Shown here: in pieces, positions 1 through 10,344 of the stretch | Numbering within the stretch: position 1 is the stretch's first letter | Layout of the letters: each line of letters opens with the position of its first letter | NCBI GenBank assembly: GCA_963556195.1 | Contig: OY744528.1 | Span: 61,334,161-61,398,160 of the forward strand | Length of the DNA stretch: 64,000 bases | Source: Sepiola atlantica | Lineage: Eukaryota > Mollusca > Cephalopoda > Sepiida > Sepiolidae | Reading direction: 5' to 3' | Translations under genes and position numbers: made by a program | The notes under the pieces: model-generated | The model's database searches: none | Seen by the model: the letters and a program-made list of their open reading frames with translations, nothing else | What the model was told of the DNA's origin: nothing

Positions 1-455
1 TTTTTTTAATAAAAAAAATGGGGGGGGGTCACAAGTGGGTCACATTGAGTCCTAGAAGCCACTCCTTTTGTTTACGAAGGGAGGGTTTTAATGATTTAAT
101 ATATATTGCTTCCAGGACTTTAAGGTGGAATAACGAATGTGATCTACTTATGACAGAAAATCAGTCACTAGTGTAAGTCGAGGCACATTCGGCGCTATTT
201 ATAAGATGGTCAGCAATAGCTGACCCGGATTTGTTGATTAAATTATTTAGTCAGCCCTAGGGTATTGCAAGGGGAAATGTTGTTTTATTCTGGATTCAAA
301 CCTTTGCACTGTCCTTCCCATGTATACAGCATCACACCGACATTTAAATTGATAAATAATATTACTGATATATTGGGGTGGGAGAACATCCTTGTGAACG
401 GATTTTAACAAAGGTCGAGTGTTTTTTCTGCTCCCAAAATAAATAGTAGAATTGT
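1..455. other. AT-rich sequence, nothing recognised
   Basis: No gene, repeat array or structured element was recognised. It begins with a T-run, an A-run and a G-run. Confidence 0.5.
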
Positions 456-461
456 CGACAT

Positions 462-600
462 GGGCCAGTGACGCAACAGATAAAAGTGCTAAGTGATAAT
501 CAGTTCTAAGTGAGAGTCTTCTGGAGGTTGCAGGTTCGATCCTAAGAATATAATGAAAAGTTATTTAAGACTTCTATGAGAACAATCTACACCGATGGCA
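462..600 (+). mobile_element. tRNA-headed SINE, copy 1
   Basis: A tRNA-like head with an A-box-like stretch near 467-490 is followed by a clear B box (GGTTCGATCC) at 533-542. The same head, including a conserved AGTGATAATCAGTT-type segment between the boxes, recurs on the minus strand near 15550-15625 and in the split copy at 6440-7590. This identifies a dispersed SINE family rather than a functional tRNA: no complete cloverleaf can be drawn. The 3' body runs toward the minisatellite that follows. Confidence 0.6.
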
Positions 601-654
601 TCACAGAATTATGATACGAATCTGTCCGACAATGGCTTTGTTGCAGTCAAACTG

Positions 655-1475
655 CCTTACACATGTACACACACATACGAAACCTACCATACAGAGTCTT
701 ACACATGTACACAATGGCTTTGTTGCAGTCAAACTGCCTTACACATGTACACACACATACGAAACCTACCATACAGAGTCTTACACATGTACACACACAC
801 GAAACCTACCATACAGGGCCTTACACATGTACGCACACACAAAACAACTCGTACAGGGCCTAACACATGTACACACACAGGAAACTCTGCGTACTGTGGC
901 TTACACATGTACACATACATGAGACCTTATGTACTGTGAGTTACACATGTTCTCATGAGATCTCGCATGCAGTGGCTTACACATGTACACACACACACAA
1001 CCTCCCATACATAGGCTTACGCATGTACACACACACACAAAATCTCCCATACAGGGCCTTACACATGTACACACACACGACACCTCGCATACTGTGGCTT
1101 ATACACGTACACACATAGGAAACCTTCCATACAGGTTTATACACATGTACACACACGAGACCTCGCATACAGGGTCTTACACATGTATACACACATGAAA
1201 CCTCCCGTACAGAGGCTTACACATGTACACACACACAAAAACAAAATAAATACAGGGCCTTACACATGTATACACAGTCAAAACCCCCTGTGCAGATGCT
1301 TACACATGTAAATACACAAAACCTCCCATACAGGGCCTCACACATGTACACACACACAAGACCTTAAGTACGGTGGCTTATACAGGTACACACACTCGAG
1401 ACGTCCAATGGCTTATACATGTACACACACACACGAAACCTCCTGTACACTGGCTTACACATATGCAAGAAACCT
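655..1475. repeat. 40-bp CA-rich minisatellite, about 20 units
   Basis: Tandem units of about 40 bp consist of a CTTACACATGTACACACACA half and a half reading like GAAACCTCCCATACAGGGCC. Successive TTACACATGT cores at 781 and 821 are exactly 40 bp apart. Each unit carries the palindrome GTACATGTAC or a variant. Units diverge toward both ends. The apparent reading frames are products of the repeat. Confidence 0.9.
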
Positions 1476-1567
1476 ATTGTACAGTCTTAATCTCTCGTAG
1501 TATCTTACATGCAATCTGCACTGCTCTCACACAAAATCTCTCTTTACTCTTCAATAAAATCACTTAT

Positions 1568-1588
1568 ACTCTCTCTCTCTCTGCCTTT

Positions 1589-1622
<34 letters not shown>
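1568..1622. repeat. (CT)n/(CA)n microsatellite
   Basis: A CT-rich run at about 1568-1582 is followed by an uninterrupted CA run to about 1622. Confidence 0.9.
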
Positions 1623-1922
1623 ATCTCTCCCATGCACACGTCTCCCACACATAACCTTCCCTTCATAAAAAGAAATCTCTAATAATAAACCAGCAGGTCT
1701 AATAAGAAGGTCAACATATAATGTCAGTTTAAATTCTTCACATACCGCACAGTAGAGGGACAAAAAAACTGCTACTTGCTGACTAAAATACAATCAAAAC
1801 TTTAATGCCTTTAATATAATGGATATTTTGTGTCGATATGTCTGTAACCAAAAATTGGAATAATATTTAAAAGACTTGGTTTAATTGTTTTGTTTTACGG
1901 CATATCAACCCATTTTTTGGAG

Positions 1923-2090
1923 GTGACGGTGGCTAAGTGGATAACGACATGGACTGAAGACCTGTATATGCCAAGTTCGAATTCAGTCGATTCCATAGCA
2001 TTATTTCCACTTAGGGATGTTGGCAACCTTCACATGGTTCTTCCTGATGCCAATAACAGAACCAAACCGGTCGAAAAAGTTTGATTACTA
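1923..2090 (+). mobile_element. tRNA-headed SINE, second family
   Basis: A near-consensus A box (TGGCTAAGTGG) at 1930-1940 and a B box (AGTTCGAATTC) at 1974-1984 give a tRNA-like head with normal spacing. About 100 bp of unrelated body follows. The head differs from the SINE at 462. No terminal repeat of the target could be fixed. Confidence 0.6.
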
Positions 2091-2490
2091 GGAATTTACT
2101 TTTAATCCTTTTTGGGGGTCATTTAATGCCAAATTACCATTTTGGTAAATGTGTTTATGCTTCAAGTTATTAATATGTTGACATATTTATCGATCAATTT
2201 GTTTTGCAGGCATATATTTTGTAAATAAATAGTTTGAAAATGATAGATTCTATTTAACTGATAAATGGTAGCCTGAGTTATGCACTCATTCCGGGTCAGA
2301 GTGGACCTGTGAATAATGGTAACTAAGAGGTGACTCTACATTTCTCAAAGCCCTTAAATTGGGGACTCCTCACCGGATGTAGTTAAAGGTCATACTCAAA
2401 ACAAGAGTTTTAACTAGTTGGTATGGTAGAGAGAAGAAGTAAAAATAAACAAAATGACAAAAGTGGAGAGGGGCTGGAAAAGATGGAGTT
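2091..2490. other. Unassigned AT-rich sequence
   Basis: No coding signature or recognised repeat. Confidence 0.4.

Positions 2491-2492
<2 letters not shown>

Positions 2493-2529
<37 letters not shown>
2493..2529. repeat. (AT)n microsatellite
   Basis: Uninterrupted AT dinucleotide run of about 37 bp. Confidence 0.95.
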
Positions 2530-2532
<3 letters not shown>

Positions 2533-2844
2533 CCAGGTAAGTTTACATCCACAGGGTAAAAACCTATAGAATCCTTACTGTGTTTATATAAAAGTGCTCA
2601 ATAATAAATAGAGCTGTTTATTAGGTATATTTTTATACAAACATTATTTTGCTACACATTTGCAGACATGTTTCGGTCAGAGCTATGGATATTCAGATCA
2701 GCTGCATTTTGTGGAATGAGGCAAAATTACTTTCTGACAAAAAATACGTGATCAGTTCATTAAAAAAAAAAACAATTTAAATCGCCTAGCATATTACTAT
2801 CCGTTAAATTTTAAATAAGATTTTTATTTATTTATTAGGAAAAA

Positions 2845-3225
2845 AATGTGAGCAGTTGGGTCAGCCGTTGAGCTCGGGTTAAATTTTTTGAATCCGGAAA
2901 AACTGAGTTTGCAAAGCCAGTTAAATATAAAAAAATTAAAAGGACAAAATCCAAAGTTAACCTGTTTCTGCTTGTTATATATCTCTCTTTCTCTCTCCAA
3001 CTATGGCTTAAATAGAATTATTGCCTTTGGTGATATTCCCTCTTGTTTGGTTATTATATTGCAAATAAGGTCTAATTAGAACAATTAAAATAGATTTTTT
3101 TCAAACATAACTCAATCTCAATTCTAAGGAATATTTTAGCATATATTTTGTGTGATTAAAATATATAGTAAAATAGTTTTATTGAAACAAATGTTGATTA
3201 AGTTAAGTTATTTAGTATGATAATA
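2845..3225 (+). repeat. Dispersed repeat A, copy 1
   Basis: This block aligns by eye with 16020-16520. Both share a start with TTGAGCTCGGGTTA, then GAGTTTGCAAAG, and an end with CATAACTCAAT and TGTGTGATTAAAATA. No coding capacity or terminal inverted repeats were seen, so the class is unknown. It abuts repeat B directly. Confidence 0.6.
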
Positions 3226-3227
3226 AT

Positions 3228-3835
3228 CTCTATCTCTATAAAGTTAGGTATTTTTATATATTTGTATGTACAGGCGCTTCACTTCTGAATCGATTGTTAT
3301 GAATTTTGGAACATAGCTGCTAAGATTACGAGGTACAAATGTTGGTCATATTTAGTTTGATTTACGTTTATGAAAAGAGGGTAAAAAAGGGGTGGAAGCC
3401 CTTCGTGAAAATTCAAATACATCTGATTTTTTCTTAAATTTTAACAATAGGTATTAGACATCAATTAATAAATATTCCCAAAATTCAACTTTCTATGGGA
3501 TATTTTAAAGGGTTTTTAGGGGGATAATATGGGCACGACTTCCAATTTGAAAATTCAAATATTTGCATTGAATTTGATCAATCGTCATTTTTAAGCAAAA
3601 TTCCCTGAATTTCAATTTTTTCTTAAGACCCCTTAAATTTAAACCTTAAATGTTAGACATTTTCTAGAATCAAAATCATGTAATGGATTTTGATCAACAT
3701 TAGAATAAGGATTCAAGACATAAGGTTTAGTAGCAATATATCTTGATTTTAATTTTTGTAAGGAGACTTAAAAGTGATGGAAAACTGTTCAGGAAATTAA
3801 TTTTACCTGTACTGGACGGGTATTCTTCGTGTGTG
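3228..3835 (+). repeat. Dispersed repeat B, copy 1
   Basis: About 600 bp aligns with 40922-41515 in the same orientation. Shared landmarks include CATCAATTAATAAATATTCC, TTTGAAAATTCAAATATTT, TTAGACATTTTCTAGAATCA and a final GGTATTCTT before a simple repeat. No protein is encoded. One end contains ATATCTCT/TATCTCT and the other is a GT or TA microsatellite in both copies, which suggests a fixed 3' junction. Class unknown. Confidence 0.65.
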
Positions 3836-3840
3836 TGTGT

Positions 3841-4287
3841 AAATAGACAATATTAAACTAAATTCCAGTGACAAAGATTTTATTCATTTTACTGCTCAAT
3901 TTTTTAATTCAAAACTTCCGTACATTTTGCCAGACCGTTTCTCCTATAGACAAACAACCGAAATTTAATTAAAACCTATTCAGGAAGCCATCATAAGATG
4001 GCTGCCTGAATAGGTAGTAAAGTCTATGTTTTTTTCTTCCAGAGAACATGTATTCAATGCAAGCTTTTTTGTTTTCGTGGTTTTTTGTTTGCTGCGTTTT
4101 AATATATTTTTCTGGGTGCGAACTTTGAATTTCTAAGTCGAAAGATCCGAAATCGATATATTAATTCGGTTGTTTGTCTATAGACGAAACGGTCTGTCAA
4201 AATGTATCAAAGTTTGGGATATGAGAAAATGAACAGTAAAATGAATAAAATCTTGGTCACTGAAATGTAGCTTAATATTGTCTATTT
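3841..4287. mobile_element. Non-autonomous TIR element (MITE), about 447 bp
   Basis: Long imperfect terminal inverted repeats run from AAATAGACAATATTAA at the left to its complement ending at 4287. The match continues inward through AAAGATTTTATTCATTTTAC and the GACAAACAACCGAA block, giving arms of about 120 bp. A second hairpin (CCTATTCAGG with CCTGAATAGG) lies inside at about 3977-4014. No transposase is present. Typical of a MITE or foldback element; superfamily not assigned. Confidence 0.75.
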
Positions 4288-4339
4288 ATATATGCTCTGT
4301 TGTTAAATGTTAGCGATCATCGAGCTTTTATCTTATATA

Positions 4340-4364
4340 TTTTATATATATATATATATATATA
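4340..4364. repeat. (TA)n microsatellite
   Basis: Short TA run. Confidence 0.85.
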
Positions 4365-4726
4365 GTCTCGGAAGTTTCTCAACCATTAAGACTAAAAAAA
4401 ATTTTTTTTTTAAACCCTTAAGTCCCAAGTCGTTCAGTGGAAAATCACTCATGTAAGTCAATTTAGTTTTTACAGTTATTATATTAGTTTGCTTCTAACA
4501 TTATTTAAGGGATCATCAGTTGTTTACCATGAAAAACTGTTTTGGGAATTTAAAAACAAGACAGTATTTAATTTCATGGCTTCCCAGCAGAGTTGATCAA
4601 ACCCCACTATATATATATATTAGTATTTCATGTATCCACATGAAATTTTATAAGGAGATATAATTTTTTATGTATCAATTTTCAGTATTTACTTCAACAG
4701 TGCTAGATATGTAAGTAGAGCTAGGT

Positions 4727-4886
4727 AGTAAGCTATGAAAATATATTTATGGCAATTAAGCTACACAGAGGCTCCCGCATTTCATCCCCGGGGGGAATCT
4801 TCAGGCCCCTGAAGATTCCCCCTGGAGATGAAAAGTGAGAGCCTCTGTGTAGCTTAATTGCCATAAATATATTTTCATAGCTTACT
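4727..4886. mobile_element. 160-bp near-perfect palindrome (foldback element)
   Basis: The sequence from AGTAAGCTATG at 4727 is the near-exact inverse complement of that ending CATAGCTTACT at 4886, centred near 4806 on AGGCCCCT. Each arm is about 80 nt with only a few mismatches around the CCCGCATTTCATCC region. The apparent protein frame across it is an artefact of the palindrome. Low arm divergence suggests a recent element or ongoing arm-to-arm conversion. Confidence 0.85.
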
Positions 4887-5235
4887 ATATATATATATAT
4901 TGTTTCCGTAAGGCTTTTGGGGGGAAACATGACAAAGCTTCTAACTAAACAATAATGCAAACTTCTCTCCCTTGAAGATGGAACATTCTTTAGAAGCTTA
5001 CTATGTTCGTAAAATATAAATAGGATTTCTTTCTTTTCACTTTCATATGGTTGTCACGATGGCCAATTGGATTTAAACACGGCATAACTGATTTCAGCAT
5101 CTGTGGTGACATCCCTTATGATCTTGGTGGATGGCAGAAGTCAGAAGTGACTTCATTTCCATCAGTAGGTAATGTGATCTCTTTTCAAGCTAGACATGAC
5201 ACCTATTGAACAGGTGAAGCAATAACCCACTCCAA

Positions 5236-5440
5236 GATAAATCATTTAATATGAATATTTTAATAATATATATAGATAAATAATTTTATATGAATAGTTT
5301 TGTAATATATCAAGATAAATAATTTTATATAGATATTTTGGTAATATAACTAGATAAATAATTTTATATGAATATTTTAATAATATAACTAGATAAATAA
5401 TTTTATATGAATATTTTAATAATATATCCAGATTAATAGC
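5236..5440. repeat. 39-bp AT-rich minisatellite, about 5 units
   Basis: The GATAAAT landmark recurs at 5236, 5275, 5314, 5353 and 5392, exactly 39 bp apart. The AT-rich unit contains TTTTATATGAATATTTTAAT. Confidence 0.9.
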
Positions 5441-6215
5441 AAGGATGTTCACTAGTACGTTATAGTATGAGAAAAAAAATTTAACATTTATATGTAATTC
5501 AATATTTTTATATCAAAACTTTAAATGATATTTTTCAGATATTAAAAAAAAAGAAGGAAAATAAACTTTTATAAACACCCACACTGAAATTGTTTTATTT
5601 GTGTCAGTAATGGAATTTAAGTCGTGGGCAAATGACAAGAAATTTAAACCATGAAAGATGCCAACCACAATGGACACATGGAGGGAGTTACGTAGTGGCG
5701 GCTGGGATTAAGATGGATAGTTGACCCAATTGCAAATTTTCAAGTCAGAAATTCTTTTTTCTTTATCTTGCGTGTGTAAATGTATTCACTTGAAAAGAAT
5801 CTTTTGAATCAATTTGAATCTAATGCATTTTTTGGAAGATTTTCTTACAATACAAGAACACGTGTGCATGGGTTTAAGAAGTCAAATACTAGATTGGTGG
5901 CTTAGGGAGTGTTCCCATAACTCTCATTGCACGCATGAATTCACTTGTTGAGTCGTTCCAGCCAATTGCTTACTTGCTGTGTCATAGCTCTCTAATGGAA
6001 AGAGGCAAAATCAAAAGTAAATGTCAAAGTCTATCCATACATAATATATCAACTTTATTTGAAACTTGTTGATCAACCAAAAGAAAAGAATTAAGACAAG
6101 AGTTAAGAAATGTTCAAAGGGCTAAACGAAAAAAGTGTTGTTCTGTTAAGTAGAGTTCAAAGGTCAGGACTAGTTATTCCCAACATGGAGCCGACGCTAA
6201 TTTGAAATCTATTAT
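5441..6215. other. Unassigned sequence
   Basis: No ORF with recognisable similarity and no repeat partner found in the window. Confidence 0.4.
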
Positions 6216-6221
6216 TTACTT

Positions 6222-6300
6222 ATATATATATATATATATAAACTAGCAAGATTACCTGGTGTTGCCAAGGTTGGGGAGGATAACATCACATGCAACAGTA
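6222..6300 (+). repeat. (TA)n plus short end of dispersed repeat C
   Basis: A TA run at about 6222-6240 is followed by AACTAGCAAGATTACCTGGT and GTTGCC. This resembles the start of repeat C at 51244 (CTAGCAGGGCTACCCGGCGT followed by TGCCCGGGG). Only the first 40 bp or so match. Confidence 0.45.
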
Positions 6301-6439
6301 TAGTAAGGACTAAGGAGTATTTATGGATACATTTATTTTCAAATAGTGGGTTCTAACCCCTTTACTTCACTCAAAAATGAAACAAACATCACAGCTCATT
6401 ACACTCCCTTTTATGTCTACTATCTGTGTTTTGAATTTT

Positions 6440-6733
6440 TTAGATGAGGATTGATAATTTATATTATTTGTATTATTCGGAATACTGTTCTCATCTTGGA
6501 TCTTATTCTCACAACGTTTTGTCAATGTCACGACCTTCTTCAGGTGCATCTTGTCGAACTTTGGAATCTGTAGGGAATTTTGAATGTAACCCTTTATTTA
6601 ATCCACGGGAGTATATTGTTTTCGTTCTGTCAGCTATGAGCGGGTAAAAGTCTTAAATAATTATTAATTATATGCTAAGTATCGCCGGTACTAAAGATTG
6701 ATCCTTCAATTTCCAGAAGACTGTCACTTATTA
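6440..6733 (-). mobile_element. SINE, 3' part, with hammerhead-like motif
   Basis: Aligns with the left 240 bp of the SINE at 15275-15625. On the minus strand it carries ACCTGAAGAAGGTC, a short hairpin, then AAAACGTTGTGA at about 6485-6548, a degenerate hammerhead-type core. The tRNA B-box region (minus strand GGATCAATC) lies at about 6688-6696. The SINE then breaks off and appears to resume at 7551 beyond the LTR. Confidence 0.6.
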
Positions 6734-7550
6734 TGTTAGATAATGGCTTGGACACATCTGTTTGAGACGAGTTTGACTTGCACGAATTGTGGCGGAGTCA
6801 TTCCGTGCGGTTTGGTTCGATGTATTTTCCCACGGTGTGCGTCGACGTTGAGTAACCTTAGGGTTACGAGAGGTCAGAAGTTGACATCACACCTGCGTGT
6901 TGGTCACGGGATTTGGTAGCGAGAGTTCAGCGTGGGAGAATTAAATCAAGATTGAATCAGATTTGACTTGGAAGCGAGAGTCAACATCGTCAAATGTAGC
7001 AGTCATGAGAAAGATACCAAATGACGGAAATCGAAGAGCCAATTAGTAAATCTCCATACTCCTCTCTCTCAGGCAATTAAGAATATTAACTAGTGAAGTT
7101 AGTTAGCGTAAACTCTCTCTCAATCAACGAACCCGTTCAGGTTGGCTTACTAAAGTAGTTAAATAAAGCGGCTCTTTGAAACAGAAAAAGACTTGTTGTA
7201 CTTAAGAAATTGTTTTCAGAGAGCGAAGACAACTGCCTGAAAATGTTAACACGTGGCGGCGCCGGCAGGGACGAGCGATGAACTATAGCAGTCGTGACAA
7301 CAAAAAGTTGCAGAAGAAAAGGGAGCGCAAATAGTTACATGGCAGAAACAAGCAGGTGACAAATGGCTGCCGGCAGCGACGAGAAAAGAGAGAGAGAGAA
7401 GAAACAAGGTTAGTACAAGCGGTACGAATAGTTTCCGGGCGGTTGAAGTTTGCGGAACATAGCTACGACATATCGTCCCCTTTGAATCACAGTGAGGTTT
7501 AACGAGAACTAAGAGAGTTATTGGTGAACCGAATAACCAGTAATACAACA
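6734..7550. mobile_element. Probable solo LTR, 817 bp
   Basis: The insert starts TGTTAGATAATGG and ends AATACAACA, fitting the TG...CA rule with TGTT/AACA inverted tips. It is more GC-rich than its surroundings, has an AATAAA at about 7163, and interrupts a SINE at a point where the two SINE halves join well. The flanks (ATTA and ATTC) may be a decayed target duplication. No retrotransposon coding region lies next to it, so a solo LTR is the simplest reading. The start resembles BEL/Pao-type LTRs, but no family can be assigned by eye. Confidence 0.5.
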
Positions 7551-7592
7551 ATTCCTTAGCACTTTATCCGTTGTGCCACGGGTTCATTTGGT
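7551..7592 (-). mobile_element. SINE, 5' tRNA part, beyond the LTR
   Basis: CTTAGCACTTTATCCGTTGT is the inverse complement of the A-box half of the SINE at 462 and matches 15590-15605. Together with 6440-6733 it makes one split SINE. Confidence 0.55.
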
Positions 7593-7767
7593 GACACATA
7601 ATATACTGTCGAAAGAAATAAGAAAAAAAAGAGAACTTGAAACAGTCCTTCCACATCTGCAGCCTGCAACACATCAAATGAAAACTTATTGGCAACTAAA
7701 GTGTAAAAACGTTATGTACAAGTATATACATACTCAAAACAGTTCTCCAAAACTCCTGAATGTGCTT

Positions 7768-8065
7768 GTGGTGGGCTACTGGACGACATCCTTGCGAATT
7801 TCTGCCACATGGAGCAATGATGCGGGCAGAGTAGGCAACCTTTCACCCGTTGAGCCGAAACGGTCAATAGTACAGCTTATGCGTATGATTGCGGAGGCTT
7901 CAGTTTCGCAGTTGGGTGAATAGAAATCATCAAGAGGTAAATTGCCTTTCCCATTCATGGTGTTGCATGTTAGGATTAGGTTGCTCTGCAGTTATCACTG
8001 TTGAAGTGTAAGGAGGTTCAGCCACAGAAGCTGCTCCCTGTAAGTGAACATGGAAAAGACCATGT
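7768..8065 (-). mobile_element. LINE 3' coding fragment, copy 1
   Basis: Aligns with 9203-9480. On the minus strand the fragments read as the C-terminal region of a non-LTR retrotransposon (for example GLFHVHLQGAASVAEP). Frameshifts and stops are present. Same family as the next two fragments. Confidence 0.6.
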
Positions 8066-8144
8066 GTGTATGACCGTAGAGACCTCAGTATGGCACTGAG
8101 GTGAAAAAAATCATCAAGAGGTAGACCTGTAGCAGTCATAAACA

Positions 8145-8538
8145 TTTACATTTATTTCTTTGAAGAGCAGCCCTTGTGAGGTGATTTGGTCATATGAAGA
8201 CCAATCAGCCTTCAGGGGGCATTAATTTCAACCTACCCTTGAAGGACTACTTCAAGACCCCATGGAATTCGAACAGCAGTCCCAGAGAGTTTCCTAGCAC
8301 CGCCAGAAGAAAGACGTTTCCTTTCTCCAACTGGACACCCTAGCACCGGCTACCTTCACTTGATAATAAACTGCTCGTAAACTTTAGCTAACCTATACCC
8401 AACGGTGTCGGTAACATGAATAAAAACTTTTCGTTATTGTTTATAAAAGAACTTTTACTTTCGTTTGACCTCCGTTTTGTTGTTACAAAAAAATATTATA
8501 GGAGTTTGTCTTAACATCCATGCTAAGATAAGCTCCTA
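8145..8538. other. Unassigned, possible degraded SINE
   Basis: A B-box-like GTTCGAATTCC on the minus strand at about 8263-8273 hints at a tRNA-derived remnant. Nothing else was recognised. Confidence 0.3.
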
Positions 8539-8539
8539 T

Positions 8540-8962
8540 AGATTGACTTTCCCATTCATGGTGTTGTATGTTAGGATTAGCAATGTTTGCTGTTATGGTG
8601 TAGGTAGGTTCAGCTGCAGAAGCTACTCCTTATAAGTGATCATTGAAAAGACCATTCACAATGCGCATTGCCAGGTGTTGTATGCATTTGATGTGGAGAA
8701 TGTTCTTCTTCAGGTACGTGCTACAAGCGTAAACTGCATACTCCAGTACAGGTCAAACAAGGAACACATATGAAGGGTGAAACACGTCAATGAAGAGATT
8801 GATGAAAAATCTGCAGAGGAGGAAAGACGACCCTTAAAGCTTTATTTGCAGCAGTAATACATTGGATAGATGGTGTAAAGGGGGTGTCAATTATCACACC
8901 CAAATCCTTGGTGGATGATACCATCCGCAGTGGTTGTGCTGATGTGACAATATTATCGAACG
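8540..8962 (-). mobile_element. LINE 3' coding fragment, copy 2
   Basis: Closely similar to 9378-9780. On the minus strand it encodes broken pieces of the reverse-transcriptase thumb and C-terminal region, including the KDLGVIVD-type segment. A T-to-TTATAA-type gap precedes it. Non-functional. Confidence 0.6.
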
Positions 8963-9199
8963 GAAAAAGGGTTGATTCGAAAGCAGACCCTGGTTTTTTG
9001 TAAGAAGGCTTTCAGCTTATTTTGCACCAAGGAAAAACAAAGTTTCAATATTTTGGGAGATAGGAAATCCCTAAATGAAGCGATGACATTCGTCAAGGGC
9101 CAGCTGACTTTTGCATGTCGCAGAGACAAAAGGTTTTTTTTTCTTGAGATAATGGCGATTGTGACAATGTTGTCAGATTGAAAGACAATTTTTTTTAAT

Positions 9200-9935
9200 G
9201 CACTTGTGAGTTGCTGGACTACATTCTGATGAATTCTGCTCCACAGAACAGCGATGTGGATAGAGTAAGCAGCCTTTTGCCTGTTGAGAGGAAATGGTTA
9301 ACAGTAAATCTTATGCGTATGATTGTGGAGGGTGAAAAGACATCATCAAGAGGTAAATTGACTTTCTCATTTATGGTGTTGCATGTTAGGATCAGGTTGC
9401 TCTGCAGTTGTCACTTTTCGAGTGTAGGTAGGTTCAGCCACAGAAGCTGCTCCTTGTAAGTGAACATGGAAAAGACCATTCACAATGTGTATTGCCAGGT
9501 GTTGTATGCGTTTGAGGTGAAGAATGTTCTTTCTTCAGGTACGTGTTACAAATCTGAACTGCATACTCCAGTACAAGTCAAACTAGCAACACATAGATGG
9601 TGAGATACGTCAATGGAGAGATTCATGAAGGATCTGCAGAGGAAGAAGGACGACCTTTTCAGCTTTATTTGCAGCAGCAATAGATGGTTTAAATAAGGTG
9701 TCGACTATCACACCCAAATCCTTTGTGAATGATACCATCCGCAGTGGTTGTGCTGGTAAATCGATCGACAAACGGTTGCGTTTAAAAGGGTGGCACAAAA
9801 TACTCCACGTGGAAATATGCCAAGACGCGAACAGTGAACCACTTTGGTGCATACTTGTTTAATGACAGCTGAGATGAGTTGATGATGTTTATTGAATGTG
9901 AGAGCAAACTGCCCCACCAAATTCTTTGAAGCGAA
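9200..9935 (-). mobile_element. LINE 3' coding fragment, copy 3 (longest)
   Basis: On the minus strand, 9610-9852 encodes VSFTKDLGVIVDTLFKPS, the conserved K-D-L-G-V segment found after the palm domain in CR1/Jockey-type reverse transcriptases, followed by an A-x-x-A-N-K-A-E segment. Downstream frames give an ILHLKRIQ-like piece and GLFHVHLQGA. Several frameshifts make it a pseudogene. The palm catalytic box is not present. Confidence 0.65.
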
Positions 9936-10344
9936 TTAACCACTGGAATCAGATCAGGAGGAGGCCAATGTAAAAGACAGAGATCATTTCTACTTTCAAA
10001 AAAAAAGATAGTTTGAAGAGCTACACACATCATTTTTTTTTTGCTAGAGAACGAGAGTGCACAGCAATTTTCACTACGAAAAAACGTCATCGATTTCCGA
10101 TGGACTGTGAGTGCTTTCAACATTAATGAATAGAACAATTACAATAACGTACCAACAGGCAGAAGTTGTTCATTCAAGCATTTAGTAAAAAACAAACAAC
10201 AGGTTTTGTCAAGTTAATTCTTTAATATTTTTGCAAGTCATAAGCTCATCTCTTTTGTTTCTGGATTGAAATTATGTAACAAATACTAAATGAATAAACA
10301 CAAAAAGTCTTTAAATGTATTCATTCAACCTGCACGTTTAGTCA

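Noticed and set aside
595..1198. Several overlapping frames of 60-114 codons on both strands
   Set aside because: They are readings of the 40-bp minisatellite; amino-acid repeats follow the DNA repeat in every frame.
4733..4960. Minus-strand ORF of 75 codons
   Set aside because: It reads through the 160-bp palindrome, and both halves are mirror copies.
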